Below, one piece after another: positions 1 to 9,486 of a stretch of 64,000 nt of DNA. The position numbers and the translations under genes were made by a program. Origin of the DNA: Psychrosphaera sp. F3M07 (GTDB lineage Bacteria; Pseudomonadota; Gammaproteobacteria; Enterobacterales; Alteromonadaceae); assembly GCF_018860345.1 (NCBI RefSeq), contig NZ_JAHKPJ010000012.1:202036-266035 (forward strand), written 5' to 3'. Positions within the stretch are counted from its first letter, which is position 1. Every line of letters begins with the position of its first letter. The notes beneath the pieces are model-generated. The model saw only the letters and a program-made list of their open reading frames with translations. It did not search any database and was not told the origin of the DNA.

Positions 1-1950
1 TCGTAATAATACATCAACCCGTTGAATCACTTCAGAACCTAAATTTGAATCGGCTAATGCCGATGCCAACAGCACAGTTTGTTCTAAGAATCCATACTGC
101 AACATTTTTTGCTGGATCTTAGACATATACACTAGGTTACTGCTGTACTTGTCTGAAGCTTTTAGCAATAAAGATAAACGGTTGTGTTGAGTTGCTTCAT
201 CGACTTTCATCATGGCTAATGCAAACTCGTAGTCAGAAATGTCATTGAGTACACTGTCTGTACGCGACTCTAACGGGATACTTTTGAGGACGTTAATGGC
301 ACGATCATACATATCTAAACTAGCAAGAATTAAACTGTGTGAGTACTTTACTTCCACCTTATCAGATATCGGTTGGTATAAATTTAACGCTTTAGATACG
401 TCTCCTTGCGATATATATAACCTTGCTAAATCATACGTTACCCATGGATGCATTTGCACTATCTGTAAACCAGAAAGTAATAAGGCTTCAGCGTCTTGTT
501 CATTCCCTTCTAACAACCGAGCATCGGCCTTTTCTCTTATTCGAGCTATCAATAAGGCATGGTAATCACTCAGTAATACATTGGTCTGTTGCAGTGAAAG
601 ACCAGATACCCAAGTATCCATATTTAATTTGCCATAATGATTTAGTTTAAACTCCATTATGGTAACGAGAACCTGGCGACTTAAAGGGTCTAATGCTAAA
701 AGCGATAAATATAGTTGCTCTGCAATAATAAGGTCGCCGAGTGTTTCATGTAATCTACCGTCTAATAAAATATGATAGTTACTTTCGTCTTCAAATTTAT
801 ATAACTCATTTATTTTATCTTGTGCCGATTCAAAGTTTTGCTCGACGATGTCTCGTTCTACTTGCTCAATTAACGCCCAGTACTCTGTTGTTCGGATCAA
901 TGAAACACATACAGACGGCGTAGGCACAAAGAGTTCAATACAACGATTAAAAGCCGCAATGGCTCCATTAAAATCTTTTTTCCTGAACAACAACCGACCT
1001 TCAGATATGACCACAACTTGGTCATTAGCGTATTTCGTTTTAGCTGTTTCTAGCGCCAAAGATATTTCTGGCAAAGGATCATCGTTATCCAACATAATTG
1101 GCAGTTTTATTTTTGCTCTGTAGGCTGGATCACGCATTAAAATATTATGTTGCTTGATTGCATCTAAACCGTCTTGATAATGGTAAGTGATCCAAGTGTC
1201 ATTTGGAAAACGCTCTAAATAATCCAAGAAACCTTTTTTATTACTTTCTGTTACTTCAGTATTCAGCAGCCCATATTGCCATAATCGTTTGGCCTCGAAT
1301 TGCCATACGGTATTAAACGTCAATAAATACAACTCTTGATAAATTGCTAACTTATTTAATCCAGCTCTTAAGGAGTATTTAAAATACGCTAATTTTATTC
1401 GAGTATTAGCGGGATATTGTTTGCTAAGTTTTTCCAACTTATACAAAACCGTTGGTTCCAGCTCTGGCTGTACTTCAGTAATGATGTCCCAATACTCTAA
1501 CGCTAAAGAATAATGAGGGTCTTTAGATTGGAATAATCCATCGTATTTATCTAAGGCTTGTTTATAGAGTTTACGGGTATTAAGTAGCCTGGCTTCAGAT
1601 AATACTTCACGGTTATTTTGGTAAATATTAAGCAGTTGCAACAAAACATTATATTCATCGACGGATAACCGTGTTTTTATTTTTAATAAGGAAACTCTGG
1701 CTTCCTCAAAACGAGCTGACTCAGCCAAAAAACGAATGTTTTCTTGAAGATATATAAGGTTATTAGGCGCAACTTTACTAATTTTACTTAAGGTTTTTTC
1801 TGCTTGAAACAGGTTACGTTGTCCCATCTGAAATGACAGTTGTTCCAACAAAACGTTTACGCCTTGTTCGTTACTTTTTGCCGGATGTGTATTCATTAAT
1901 AAAAGACAAAAAACGACACTCAATACCCAATGCATATGATTAATTTTCAT
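1..1950 (-). CDS. bcsC: BcsC, cellulose synthase TPR/outer-membrane subunit (3' end beyond window)
   Basis: Reading the complement from an ATG at 1950 gives 650 uninterrupted codons to the window edge. The product starts with a signal peptide (hydrophobic stretch around residues 8-20, then A-K-S) and continues as helical tetratricopeptide repeats rich in Y/L/A pairs. In known systems BcsC is periplasmic TPR repeats followed by an outer-membrane beta-barrel that exports the glucan; the barrel would lie outside this window. The start overlaps the end of bcsZ by 11 bp, so the genes are translationally coupled, and the order bcsA-B-Z-C is the classical one. The family call rests on position, signal peptide and TPR character. 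Individual repeats were not aligned. Confidence 0.88.
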   Translation of the reverse strand, partial: MKINHMHWVLSVVFCLLLMNTHPAKSNEQGVNVLLEQLSFQMGQRNLFQAEKTLSKISKVAPNNLIYLQENIRFLAESARFEEARVSLLKIKTRLSVDEYNVLLQLLNIYQNNREVLSEARLLNTRKLYKQALDKYDGLFQSKDPHYSLALEYWDIITEVQPELEPTVLYKLEKLSKQYPANTRIKLAYFKYSLRAGLNKLAIYQELYLLTFNTVWQFEAKRLWQYGLLNTEVTESNKKGFLDYLERFPNDTWITYHYQDGLDAIKQHNILMRDPAYRAKIKLPIMLDNDDPLPEISLALETAKTKYANDQVVVISEGRLLFRKKDFNGAIAAFNRCIELFVPTPSVCVSLIRTTEYWALIEQVERDIVEQNFESAQDKINELYKFEDESNYHILLDGRLHETLGDLIIAEQLYLSLLALDPLSRQVLVTIMEFKLNHYGKLNMDTWVSGLSLQQTNVLLSDYHALLIARIREKADARLLEGNEQDAEALLLSGLQIVQMHPWVTYDLARLYISQGDVSKALNLYQPISDKVEVKYSHSLILASLDMYDRAINVLKSIPLESRTDSVLNDISDYEFALAMMKVDEATQHNRLSLLLKASDKYSSNLVYMSKIQQKMLQYGFLEQTVLLASALADSNLGSEVIQRVDVLLR

Positions 1951-3052
1951 TTTTCCAACTTACCGTCAATGCACCTGTATCAGTAAACGCAAAACGTTTT
2001 TCTGCCCAGCCTAAACCAAATAAGGCTAAAACACTTTGATAATAACTATTCGAATTTAAAAGGTTAGCCTTTTCTATTTTAGCCATAATGGTTTGTGTTA
2101 ATTGTGGGTATTCTAATCGACTGACCAAAGGGAGGAAGCTAATATCAAACCCTATATTTCCAATATTGTTATACGCAAGCATATTAATATCAATCGACTC
2201 TGGAACGCCCTGTAATTTATTCACAAAACCAACGGATTTAGCAAAATGGGATTTGAACAATGGCCAATGTTCACTTTCATCAGACAACATGCCCGCCCAT
2301 AAATATACCCTAATGGCATTATAACTTCCGTTCGAGGCTTGATTAAAGCTATTAGTTGATAAGTCATAATGAATCCAATCAGGGGCAAAACCTCGGGGAG
2401 AGCTTTCCATGGTTAATAACAACGACGTTTGTTGAAGACTGCGCCAACGTTTATCTTCTAAATAGAATGCAAAATAATCCATCAATTGCATCGGCACATA
2501 ACTGGGATTGAGTTTAATACTCCGCTTGTTATTCACAAAGCCAGATACCCCAGGCAATAAAAAATGACCTACATCTGCAACAAAATATACTTCATTTTGC
2601 AATATCGCTATAGCAAGCTGATCCGCTAAACGTGCATATTCTGGTTTACCCCAAAGACGGCTTGCTTCATACAAACAATACAATATCCATAAATCTGAGT
2701 CTGATGCAGAATTTTGATCTAATACATTACCGCGGCCAAGCTTATTCTTACCCCACTGCCATGCAGGTAAGTTGGTCGCCAAGTTTCCCTTTGATAAATG
2801 TTGTTCCGTCCAATTTAATAACTGGTCAAATAATTCAGGCTGGTTATTTACCAGAGCAAAAAAAAGTGCGTATGACTGCCCTTCGGAGGTCGTAATATTT
2901 TTGCCGCCATAAGGATCATTTACCCTACCTGACTCGGTAATAAATTGCGTTTGAAAAAACTGCCACAGAGGCCAGTTTTTATCAGCCTCTTCTGAGCATA
3001 CAGACAAACTTAAAATGAGAGTAAATCCCATTAGTAAGCCTCTGAATTTCAT
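1940..3052 (-). CDS. bcsZ: BcsZ, periplasmic endo-1,4-beta-glucanase (GH8)
   Basis: This 370-residue protein has a signal peptide (residues 1-20) and is typical of the GH8 cellulase of cellulose synthase operons, which trims glucan in the periplasm. The motif TSEGQSYAL carries the expected general acid (E57), and SASDSDLW (D118/D120) matches the conserved substrate-binding acidic site. One oddity: where I recall E. coli BcsZ having SYDAIRVY (base D243), this protein reads SYNAIRVY, with N245. That could impair hydrolysis or mean another residue acts as base. The start shares one base with the bcsB stop (TAATG), and the gene end overlaps bcsC, so it sits inside a tightly coupled operon. Confidence 0.93.
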   Translation of the reverse strand: MKFRGLLMGFTLILSLSVCSEEADKNWPLWQFFQTQFITESGRVNDPYGGKNITTSEGQSYALFFALVNNQPELFDQLLNWTEQHLSKGNLATNLPAWQWGKNKLGRGNVLDQNSASDSDLWILYCLYEASRLWGKPEYARLADQLAIAILQNEVYFVADVGHFLLPGVSGFVNNKRSIKLNPSYVPMQLMDYFAFYLEDKRWRSLQQTSLLLTMESSPRGFAPDWIHYDLSTNSFNQASNGSYNAIRVYLWAGMLSDESEHWPLFKSHFAKSVGFVNKLQGVPESIDINMLAYNNIGNIGFDISFLPLVSRLEYPQLTQTIMAKIEKANLLNSNSYYQSVLALFGLGWAEKRFAFTDTGALTVSWKNEN

Positions 3053-5676
3053 TAATGATCACCATGAACACGTTTATACGATACAAATCTAAGAACACGC
3101 CACGCTATCATTGCAACCAAAAAGACCGAGAACAATACAATCGCTAACATCAAATTAGGTCTTTGCGCTAATTGATATCGAGTGAACGCCCAAATTGGCA
3201 ATTCACCGGTGTAATACTTCTCGCCTACGGTATTATGAACAATCTTGTTTTCATGGAAAATAACCGTAGAGCCTCTTAGTAAATATAACTTACCTTGGTC
3301 TTGAAATACTTCCGATACCAAGTCTAATCCAGATTTACGAGAAGCCATGATAGATAATACTGAGCGACCTGATGTGGCTGGTGACTCAAACTCTGACATG
3401 ATTGCAATGTTGCCCCAGTTTTCATTTTCAAAAGACACAAACACTTCATCTTCTTTAGTGTCTATAAATTGCCTTTCTTGTTGATGGCTGTCTTTAAACA
3501 AATCTTGAGTTAACGCTAACCTATGACTATTACGTTTAATTAACGCATTTAAACCATCATCTATTGAGTTGGATTCTTCGGTAAAAGAATTTATATAAAT
3601 AATATCTTTGTTGTTTAACTCAACCTTAAGGTCTGATTTAGAAATCTGTGCTTTTGTTGCTGGATAACCTGTTATCGCAGAAAAGCGCGCAAACATCGTT
3701 AATGTCAGCTCTAACTCTTCTTCTGAAAATTTATTAGGCAGTATAACCAAGGTTTCAGAAAGGTCTGCCATTCGCGTGAAAGGCAAACCAGAATAAGCTA
3801 AAGAAGCCATATTGGGCATTTCTGCATAATGTTCAAAGCCACTAAAGTCTAAAGTTGAATTTGAATCTATTTGAACAAATTTTTGTGACGGCTCATTTAA
3901 ACAAGCACGTTGATCGTCTTTTATAATGAAATCAAATTCCATTAGATTTTGAATACCCAACTGAAAACTTGGCAACATGAGCTCAGAGTTCATGCTAAAT
4001 AACTCTTTCGCAAACGGCATCCTAATACGAGAACCGCCTTCCCAAATACCATCACCTTCTGTCAACTTAAAAGATTCAACCAATGAATTATTAATTTTCA
4101 CATTTAGCATTGAAATATCTGGTTTTGCCGGTGGTGTATAGCGATAATTTAAGTCCACTGGTACGCCACGAGTTTCCCAAATAAACAAATCAGCTGGAAT
4201 ATGCATATTGACTCGAATCGGAGCTAAATAAGCCCCTTGTCGTTTTAATTCATTTTCATCATTCACAAATTCGCTAAATTTCATTGGGCGTTCATTATTG
4301 ACCCATAATGGCGCTTGATAAGGTAATAATTTTTTAGAGTAATCAATTTTGCTAATATGTGCGGCTTGCCCAGATAAATTATTATGCCCAATCGCCACAC
4401 CTTCTGCGGCCGTTTTTAACTGCTCAGCATCTTTACCTAATACTAATAATAGTTTGTAATCTTTGTATAACGGGTGATTCGCCATAACAACCGTAGGCTG
4501 GTTGATGTTAGGATAATCCTTCAAAAAATAGGGTTTATTGTCATTGGTAGCAAACACTATAGCGTGTGATTTTGGTAACTTATCAAATAAAACATCAAAC
4601 TGATTACCGCGCCACTCCGCTTGCACGCCTAACCAACCTGCCATTTTTGTCGCGGCACTTACAAATTCAGTGTCTGTCGTTTTAGGAAAAATAAATGTTG
4701 CTAACTGCTTCGACATTTGTCTGGCATCTATAAAAGGAACCGGCAATAACGACAAGTCATTTTGCAGAGGCAGCTGATGTTCATTTAACACTATGTTACT
4801 TGTGGATAATAATTCAAACCAAAGCCCTAAATGACCAGGATCAAAACATTGACCATTCATCGTTTCATAATATCCAAGTAACTCAAATTTAACGTTATTA
4901 AATTCACGGAAGCGGTAACTCGGCAAAACGATCTGTTTCTGTACTATTTTACCAGCCTGTTTGGGGTCAACCGTGATCACGCCGGCCACTTCGTCATTTA
5001 AATAGATTTTTACTTGAGATTGACCTGTTACCATAGTCGGTGAATAGATAAATTCTAAATTTAATGTTGCTTGCTCTACCACCCGATCTAAACGAGTACC
5101 AAAAGAAAAGTCCACACTGCTTTTGTTACCATTTAATTTTAAAGGTTGTTGATTTACTAAGTCACTCAATCGGAAGGTAGAATTAATTTTTTCTTTTAGT
5201 TGTGCATTTTGTTGATTAACGTTGTCAGTTAAGTGAGGTAATAACATTTTTCGCTTATGCACACTTTTCGCCCAATTGGCGAAGTAATTCTTATCCAACC
5301 ACTGTTGTATGCTCAAGCTATCTTGAGAGTCGCTTGTATCTAATTCCGTACCTAAGCCTTTAATAAACCCTTCAACTTCCGTTAACGTGAGATCTTTGCC
5401 ATCACTGGTTAACTGCACTTCATTAGACTGTTTTATATAAGTAGGTGTTGAAATTGGAACCCATTCAACTGAAGAGAAGTAACCATTAACCACTAACCAG
5501 CGATCGTCATCCACGTCTGCAGTGAACAGCATATCTTGCGGCCAATTTCCAATTAGGTTTTCATTCTTTTTTGAAAAAAGCTCAACCGTGTCGGTAGTTA
5601 CAAAAATAGAGCTCGATATGACGTTAAAAGATAACAAGCCACAAAAGAACATCAAAAATATATGTTTCAATCTCAT
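3052..5676 (-). CDS. bcsB: BcsB, cellulose synthase periplasmic regulatory subunit
   Basis: The protein is 874 residues with an N-terminal signal sequence (residues 5-22), a long periplasmic beta-rich body and one C-terminal transmembrane helix (about 843-863, LMLAIVLFSVFLVAMIAWRV) with a short basic tail. This is the BcsB topology: the tail helix docks to BcsA and the periplasmic domains guide the emerging glucan. It follows bcsA after a 90-bp gap that includes a stem-loop over the bcsA stop codon, and overlaps bcsZ by one base. No separate promoter is evident in the gap. The family assignment is firm from position, length and topology. Confidence 0.93.
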   Translation of the reverse strand: MRLKHIFLMFFCGLLSFNVISSSIFVTTDTVELFSKKNENLIGNWPQDMLFTADVDDDRWLVVNGYFSSVEWVPISTPTYIKQSNEVQLTSDGKDLTLTEVEGFIKGLGTELDTSDSQDSLSIQQWLDKNYFANWAKSVHKRKMLLPHLTDNVNQQNAQLKEKINSTFRLSDLVNQQPLKLNGNKSSVDFSFGTRLDRVVEQATLNLEFIYSPTMVTGQSQVKIYLNDEVAGVITVDPKQAGKIVQKQIVLPSYRFREFNNVKFELLGYYETMNGQCFDPGHLGLWFELLSTSNIVLNEHQLPLQNDLSLLPVPFIDARQMSKQLATFIFPKTTDTEFVSAATKMAGWLGVQAEWRGNQFDVLFDKLPKSHAIVFATNDNKPYFLKDYPNINQPTVVMANHPLYKDYKLLLVLGKDAEQLKTAAEGVAIGHNNLSGQAAHISKIDYSKKLLPYQAPLWVNNERPMKFSEFVNDENELKRQGAYLAPIRVNMHIPADLFIWETRGVPVDLNYRYTPPAKPDISMLNVKINNSLVESFKLTEGDGIWEGGSRIRMPFAKELFSMNSELMLPSFQLGIQNLMEFDFIIKDDQRACLNEPSQKFVQIDSNSTLDFSGFEHYAEMPNMASLAYSGLPFTRMADLSETLVILPNKFSEEELELTLTMFARFSAITGYPATKAQISKSDLKVELNNKDIIYINSFTEESNSIDDGLNALIKRNSHRLALTQDLFKDSHQQERQFIDTKEDEVFVSFENENWGNIAIMSEFESPATSGRSVLSIMASRKSGLDLVSEVFQDQGKLYLLRGSTVIFHENKIVHNTVGEKYYTGELPIWAFTRYQLAQRPNLMLAIVLFSVFLVAMIAWRVLRFVSYKRVHGDH

Positions 5677-5766
5677 TAAAATTCAGCCTTACACTGCAAA
5701 AACAACAATTTCAAAAAAGTTGGGGGAAAAAAACATTTTACCTATAGATAACTGACAAACCAAGTG

Positions 5767-8406
5767 TTAACTATTGGTTAACCTTGGGGATTTTGGCAGG
5801 AACGACAAAAGATATAGTCCTATGTGATATAAAGGTTTCATATTATCCTTTATATAACTATGTAGATAAAAAAATAAACTAGCGTAACCTTTCATGCCTA
5901 TTTTAAAAATACTTACTAATCGGCTGCTAATTATTTCTTTATCCCGATTCATTGAGTGAATTTCCCATGCATCAGCTCGGGAAAAGGTAACTTGAATTAA
6001 TTTTCTTAAGCTATCCATTGATTCATCATCAAACTTCACCCCTAGTTTGTTATTCGATACAAATTTAACGGTAGTTTCAAATGAATGGATAATTTCATCT
6101 CTACGTAATACTACGGTAATTTTGTCCTCTAACTTAAACCTAATATCATCAGTCGAAACAACCTCTAAACCAATGCCCGATTCTGAATAGTCATTCATGA
6201 TTGCTTCATAGACAAACCCTTCTTTGGTATAGATAGCAAAAGGTAATTTATATTGAATTCTATGTGCAATACGAACCTGTTTAGATTCAGTAATTATTGC
6301 CATTACACCACCAAGTACCATTAAATTATAAACGGTCCAAATCATGTTCATGATAATCGTACTTATTTCACTTTCAGGACCAAAACCTATTCGCCAAACA
6401 CCAAAAGTAAGACCTAAGATGTTTAGTGCAATCAAAATTAAATATGGGACACCTATTCCCCAGTCAAAGTAATCCTTATCGACTATTCCGCCTTTTTCGG
6501 TGACATTAAATTTACCTTTTCCAGGATTGATCAATGCAATTAATGTTGGCCTGAATATGTACCAAGCAAGCACGGACTCATATAACTCAGCCCAAAATGT
6601 GTTTCGGTATTGCCCTTGGTGTCGGCTATTGGTTAGGTTAGCTAAAAATATTGCTGGAACGACATATAAAAATATAGTTTCAACCGGTGCGTAGATTATA
6701 TATGTGTGCAATAAAAGAAAGGTTAACGGGGCTGTTAAGAACACTAACCTAGGCAAACCATAGAAAAAATGCAACATCGCATTGCTGTAACAAATGCGCT
6801 GCATAAACGACAAACCTCGGCCTAATAACGGGTTGTCGACTCTAAAAATTTGCAACATACCTCTGGCCCAGCGAATTCGCTGACCGATATGTGCAGATAT
6901 ACTTTCCGTTGCTAATCCGGCAGCCTGTTTTAAATTAACATAAGATGAGTCATAACCAAGGCGATGAAGTTTTAAAGCCGTATGAGCATCTTCGGTGACG
7001 GTTTCCGTTGCTATACCGCCTACTTCTTCTAGCGGTTCACGTCTTAACACTGCACATGAACCGCAGAAAAACGTCGCGTTCCATAAATCATTGCCATCTT
7101 GAATTTGACCGTAAAATAACTCACCTTCATTAGGCTCTTCATTAAATACATCCAAGTTCCGTTCAAATGGATCTGGAGAGAAAAAGTGATGCGGGGTTTG
7201 TACTAAAGCCAAATTTTTGTTCTTAATAAAACCACCCATCGTCATTTGTAAAAACGAGCGAACCGGAACATGGTCACAGTCAAAAATGGCAACAAATTCA
7301 CCCTTGGTTTTAGTTAAAGCGTGATTTAAATTTCCGGCTTTGGCAAAAGAATTATCTGGTCGAGTCATATAATTAATATTATTTTGCTCACAAAATGTCT
7401 TTATGTTTTCTCTCTTGCCATCATCTAATACAAACACATTCAATTTGTCATGCGGCCAATCAATATTTTGTGCTGCAAATACCGTCGGTATTAATACTTT
7501 TAGAGGTTCGTTGTAGGTTGGTACAAAAATATCAACGGATGGCCATTGTTCATGATCTTTAGGTAACTGCACTATTCGACGCTGTAACGGCCATGCAGTT
7601 TGTATATACCCCATTACCAGCACTAACCAAGTGTAGATTTCAGCCGCTAACAAGCCCAAGCCTAATACAAAACCAATGCCATCATCGATATTTAATGACG
7701 TTGTCATGCGCCACCAAATATATCGGCTGGACATTAATATAGACAACATCATCATGATCAATGTGGCTAAACGCCCGGGTGTAGACCTTAACCACAGTGC
7801 AACCACCCAAAGTACCAATGAAAAAATAAGCTGATTTAAAGGTTCAAACGGCACGACAATCGCCCAAACACTTAGTCCAAGCATGAGCAAAATTAATGTA
7901 ATTCTTAACCATTTGAATCGTAAGAACCTAATTTTTCTGTCATTTCTTGCTTGAGAAGTATTTTTTTCATTTAACTTCGCAACAAGTTCTCGACCCGGAT
8001 TTATAAATGAAGTTCTGAAAAAGGCAACGACAGACTTAGTCGCACTGATTTTGGCATTATTTTGCTGGATTATGATTCGTTTCTTTCGCTGTGAATCAGT
8101 AAAAAACAGTAATAAAAAAATAGACTGAATGGTTATTCGCAATAAATCAGGAATGGTAAATTTGATAAATTTAATATGTGGGTATTTAGAACAAATATTT
8201 TGAAAGAAAATACTTAAACTGTACTTTTTAACGCGCTCTCCCAAAAAAAGCCAATTAAACAACCAAAGAGCAATGATGAATGGTTTATAAACAAGGGAAC
8301 ATTGTGTTTTTCTTAATTCACTTTTAATGAGTAAAAGCGTTTCAACCACGTTTTCATACGGGTATTTAAAAATGGAATTCCAAGTTAAGCGAAGAATCGT
8401 ACTCAA
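5767..8406 (-). CDS. bcsA: BcsA, catalytic cellulose synthase (GT2) with PilZ domain
   Basis: An 879-residue polytopic inner-membrane glycosyltransferase that polymerises UDP-glucose and extrudes the chain. The GT2 signature is complete: PTYNEP, DDGKRE, FDCDH (DxD), TED and QRIRW (Q-x-x-R-W). Several hydrophobic helices precede the GT domain (to about residue 285) and more follow it. A C-terminal PilZ domain carries both c-di-GMP contact motifs, RIAHR (RxxxR, about residue 710) and DYSESG (DxSxxG, about 742), so activation by c-di-GMP is expected. It starts 3 bp after the bcsQ stop. The N-terminal region of about 150 residues before the first core helices is longer than in the minimal enzyme, as in enterobacterial BcsA. 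Confidence 0.96.
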   Translation of the reverse strand: MSTILRLTWNSIFKYPYENVVETLLLIKSELRKTQCSLVYKPFIIALWLFNWLFLGERVKKYSLSIFFQNICSKYPHIKFIKFTIPDLLRITIQSIFLLLFFTDSQRKKRIIIQQNNAKISATKSVVAFFRTSFINPGRELVAKLNEKNTSQARNDRKIRFLRFKWLRITLILLMLGLSVWAIVVPFEPLNQLIFSLVLWVVALWLRSTPGRLATLIMMMLSILMSSRYIWWRMTTSLNIDDGIGFVLGLGLLAAEIYTWLVLVMGYIQTAWPLQRRIVQLPKDHEQWPSVDIFVPTYNEPLKVLIPTVFAAQNIDWPHDKLNVFVLDDGKRENIKTFCEQNNINYMTRPDNSFAKAGNLNHALTKTKGEFVAIFDCDHVPVRSFLQMTMGGFIKNKNLALVQTPHHFFSPDPFERNLDVFNEEPNEGELFYGQIQDGNDLWNATFFCGSCAVLRREPLEEVGGIATETVTEDAHTALKLHRLGYDSSYVNLKQAAGLATESISAHIGQRIRWARGMLQIFRVDNPLLGRGLSFMQRICYSNAMLHFFYGLPRLVFLTAPLTFLLLHTYIIYAPVETIFLYVVPAIFLANLTNSRHQGQYRNTFWAELYESVLAWYIFRPTLIALINPGKGKFNVTEKGGIVDKDYFDWGIGVPYLILIALNILGLTFGVWRIGFGPESEISTIIMNMIWTVYNLMVLGGVMAIITESKQVRIAHRIQYKLPFAIYTKEGFVYEAIMNDYSESGIGLEVVSTDDIRFKLEDKITVVLRRDEIIHSFETTVKFVSNNKLGVKFDDESMDSLRKLIQVTFSRADAWEIHSMNRDKEIISSRLVSIFKIGMKGYASLFFYLHSYIKDNMKPLYHIGLYLLSFLPKSPRLTNS

Positions 8407-8409
8407 ACA

Positions 8410-9165
8410 TTACACTCCGTTTTCATCAAACAAAGAAGCATTTAATCTCATTGCCAAATGATAGAAGTCTTTAGATGACTTATAAAACTCGTTTAAGTCT
8501 ACCACGGTCGTATTTTGCGCTAATGCTTGATGAATAAATTCATCTTCAAATATGACCCCTAACAATTTCAATTGAATTAAGTCTGTTGAAATTAAGGTTC
8601 TAATGTCAGACTCTAATTTATTTTCTGGATTATATCGATTAATGACAAACAGATCTTGATCGGTTGTTGTTCTAAATTTAGTTGAAAGCTTTGAGTAACT
8701 TGATACTTCACATGTCCCCACCGTTAGTTTCAAATCAAAATCTAAATTAAAATAACAATCGGACATCGATGAATAAGAGGGATAATCAACTAAAACTATG
8801 GTTTTTTTTGACTCAAAATCTATTTGATTAAGTACATCGTTAAAATAGTTAGGATCTAAGGAATTAAGCGAGTTTAAGTCTGTATGAGGAACTTGACCAA
8901 ATGGGAAAAATACGGTCTCGTTTTTATCGGAAAATGCACTGTTAAGCCAAGGGGTATTTTCAATTAAACTTTTGTGAAAACCTTCAAACCTATCTAACCC
9001 CATCCCGAAGTGCAATCGTAAATCATTATTTTTACAGAAGTCGAACACCAACACATTGAAACCAACTTTTGTTAATGCAACTGCTAAGTTAGATGTTATT
9101 GTTGTACAGCCAACACCTCCCTTAATACCTTGCACAACGACCAGCTTAAAATCTTTTTTTGCCAT
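8410..9165 (-). CDS. bcsQ: BcsQ, MinD/ParA-like ATPase of cellulose synthesis
   Basis: A 251-residue P-loop protein. The deviant Walker A region reads KGGVGCTTITSN. The lysine normally found after the last glycine (GKT) is absent, as it is in E. coli BcsQ (GGVGTTTIT, from memory), which supports BcsQ over a ParA/MinD partition protein. BcsQ is known to localise and assemble the synthase at the pole or membrane in some enterobacteria. It lies 3 bp upstream of bcsA and 34 bp downstream of the small bcsR gene, the standard R-Q-A order. No membrane segment is seen, so the protein is cytosolic. Confidence 0.9.
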   Translation of the reverse strand: MAKKDFKLVVVQGIKGGVGCTTITSNLAVALTKVGFNVLVFDFCKNNDLRLHFGMGLDRFEGFHKSLIENTPWLNSAFSDKNETVFFPFGQVPHTDLNSLNSLDPNYFNDVLNQIDFESKKTIVLVDYPSYSSMSDCYFNLDFDLKLTVGTCEVSSYSKLSTKFRTTTDQDLFVINRYNPENKLESDIRTLISTDLIQLKLLGVIFEDEFIHQALAQNTTVVDLNEFYKSSKDFYHLAMRLNASLFDENGV

Positions 9166-9199
9166 TGTGTTATTAAATGCTCTTTGAAATAAAGATTAA

Positions 9200-9373
9200 T
9201 TATAACAGTTCTGTTTGCGTTAGTAACATCCAGTTTGCTTTAATATCTTGACAATTTTTTTTCTGGTTAATTTCAGAGTATGAAATATTACCAACAATAT
9301 GTTTTCTTTCTTGTAAGTTTTTAATATCTTGCGACATAACCACTTCATTTGCTGTTAACTCATTGATACGCAT
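9200..9373 (-). CDS. bcsR: BcsR-like small protein (57 aa)
   Basis: The complement from ATG at 9373 to TAA at 9200 encodes 57 residues, preceded by an AAGG ribosome-binding site about 6 nt upstream. The C-terminal half, NISYSEINQKKNCQDIKANW followed by MLL, lines up with what I recall of E. coli BcsR (DIDYADISQREQ...LKRWPLL): an I-x-Y-x-E/D-I core, then a W-x-L-L ending, plus an upstream D-I-x-x-L-Q. Location immediately before bcsQ is exactly where bcsR sits. In E. coli BcsR partners BcsQ in the synthase complex. Short length is normal for the family (about 60 residues). Confidence 0.75.
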   Translation of the reverse strand: MRINELTANEVVMSQDIKNLQERKHIVGNISYSEINQKKNCQDIKANWMLLTQTELL

Positions 9374-9486
9374 AATAACCTTACATTTATATGAAATACT
9401 TAAAGTTTTATCCCTAAGTGTCCATTATTATTCAAGTTACATACCAATGACATAGGGATTCCCCCTACATTTCAACTATTTAACTT
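9374..9486. other. Intergenic leader between fleQ-like gene and bcsR
   Basis: This 113-bp stretch must hold the bcs operon promoter. I see a GC-rich near-palindrome at 9453-9467 (TAGGG, 5-nt loop, CCCTA) about 80 bp upstream of bcsR. I could not fix a -35/-10 pair with confidence, and no sigma-54 -24/-12 element (TGGC-N8-TTGC) was recognised. Confidence 0.4.

Noticed and set aside
9436..9453. ATGTCAT-TGGT-ATGTAAC (minus strand) upstream of bcsR, resembling a PhoB box
   Set aside because: Spacer is not AT-rich, each unit has a first-base mismatch, no third unit is in phase and no -10 hexamer lies 10 bp downstream.
9374..9486. Sigma-54 promoter for the bcs operon, expected from the adjacent activator
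   Set aside because: No TGGC-N8-TTGC element could be found; FleQ-type proteins can also act at sigma-70 promoters.
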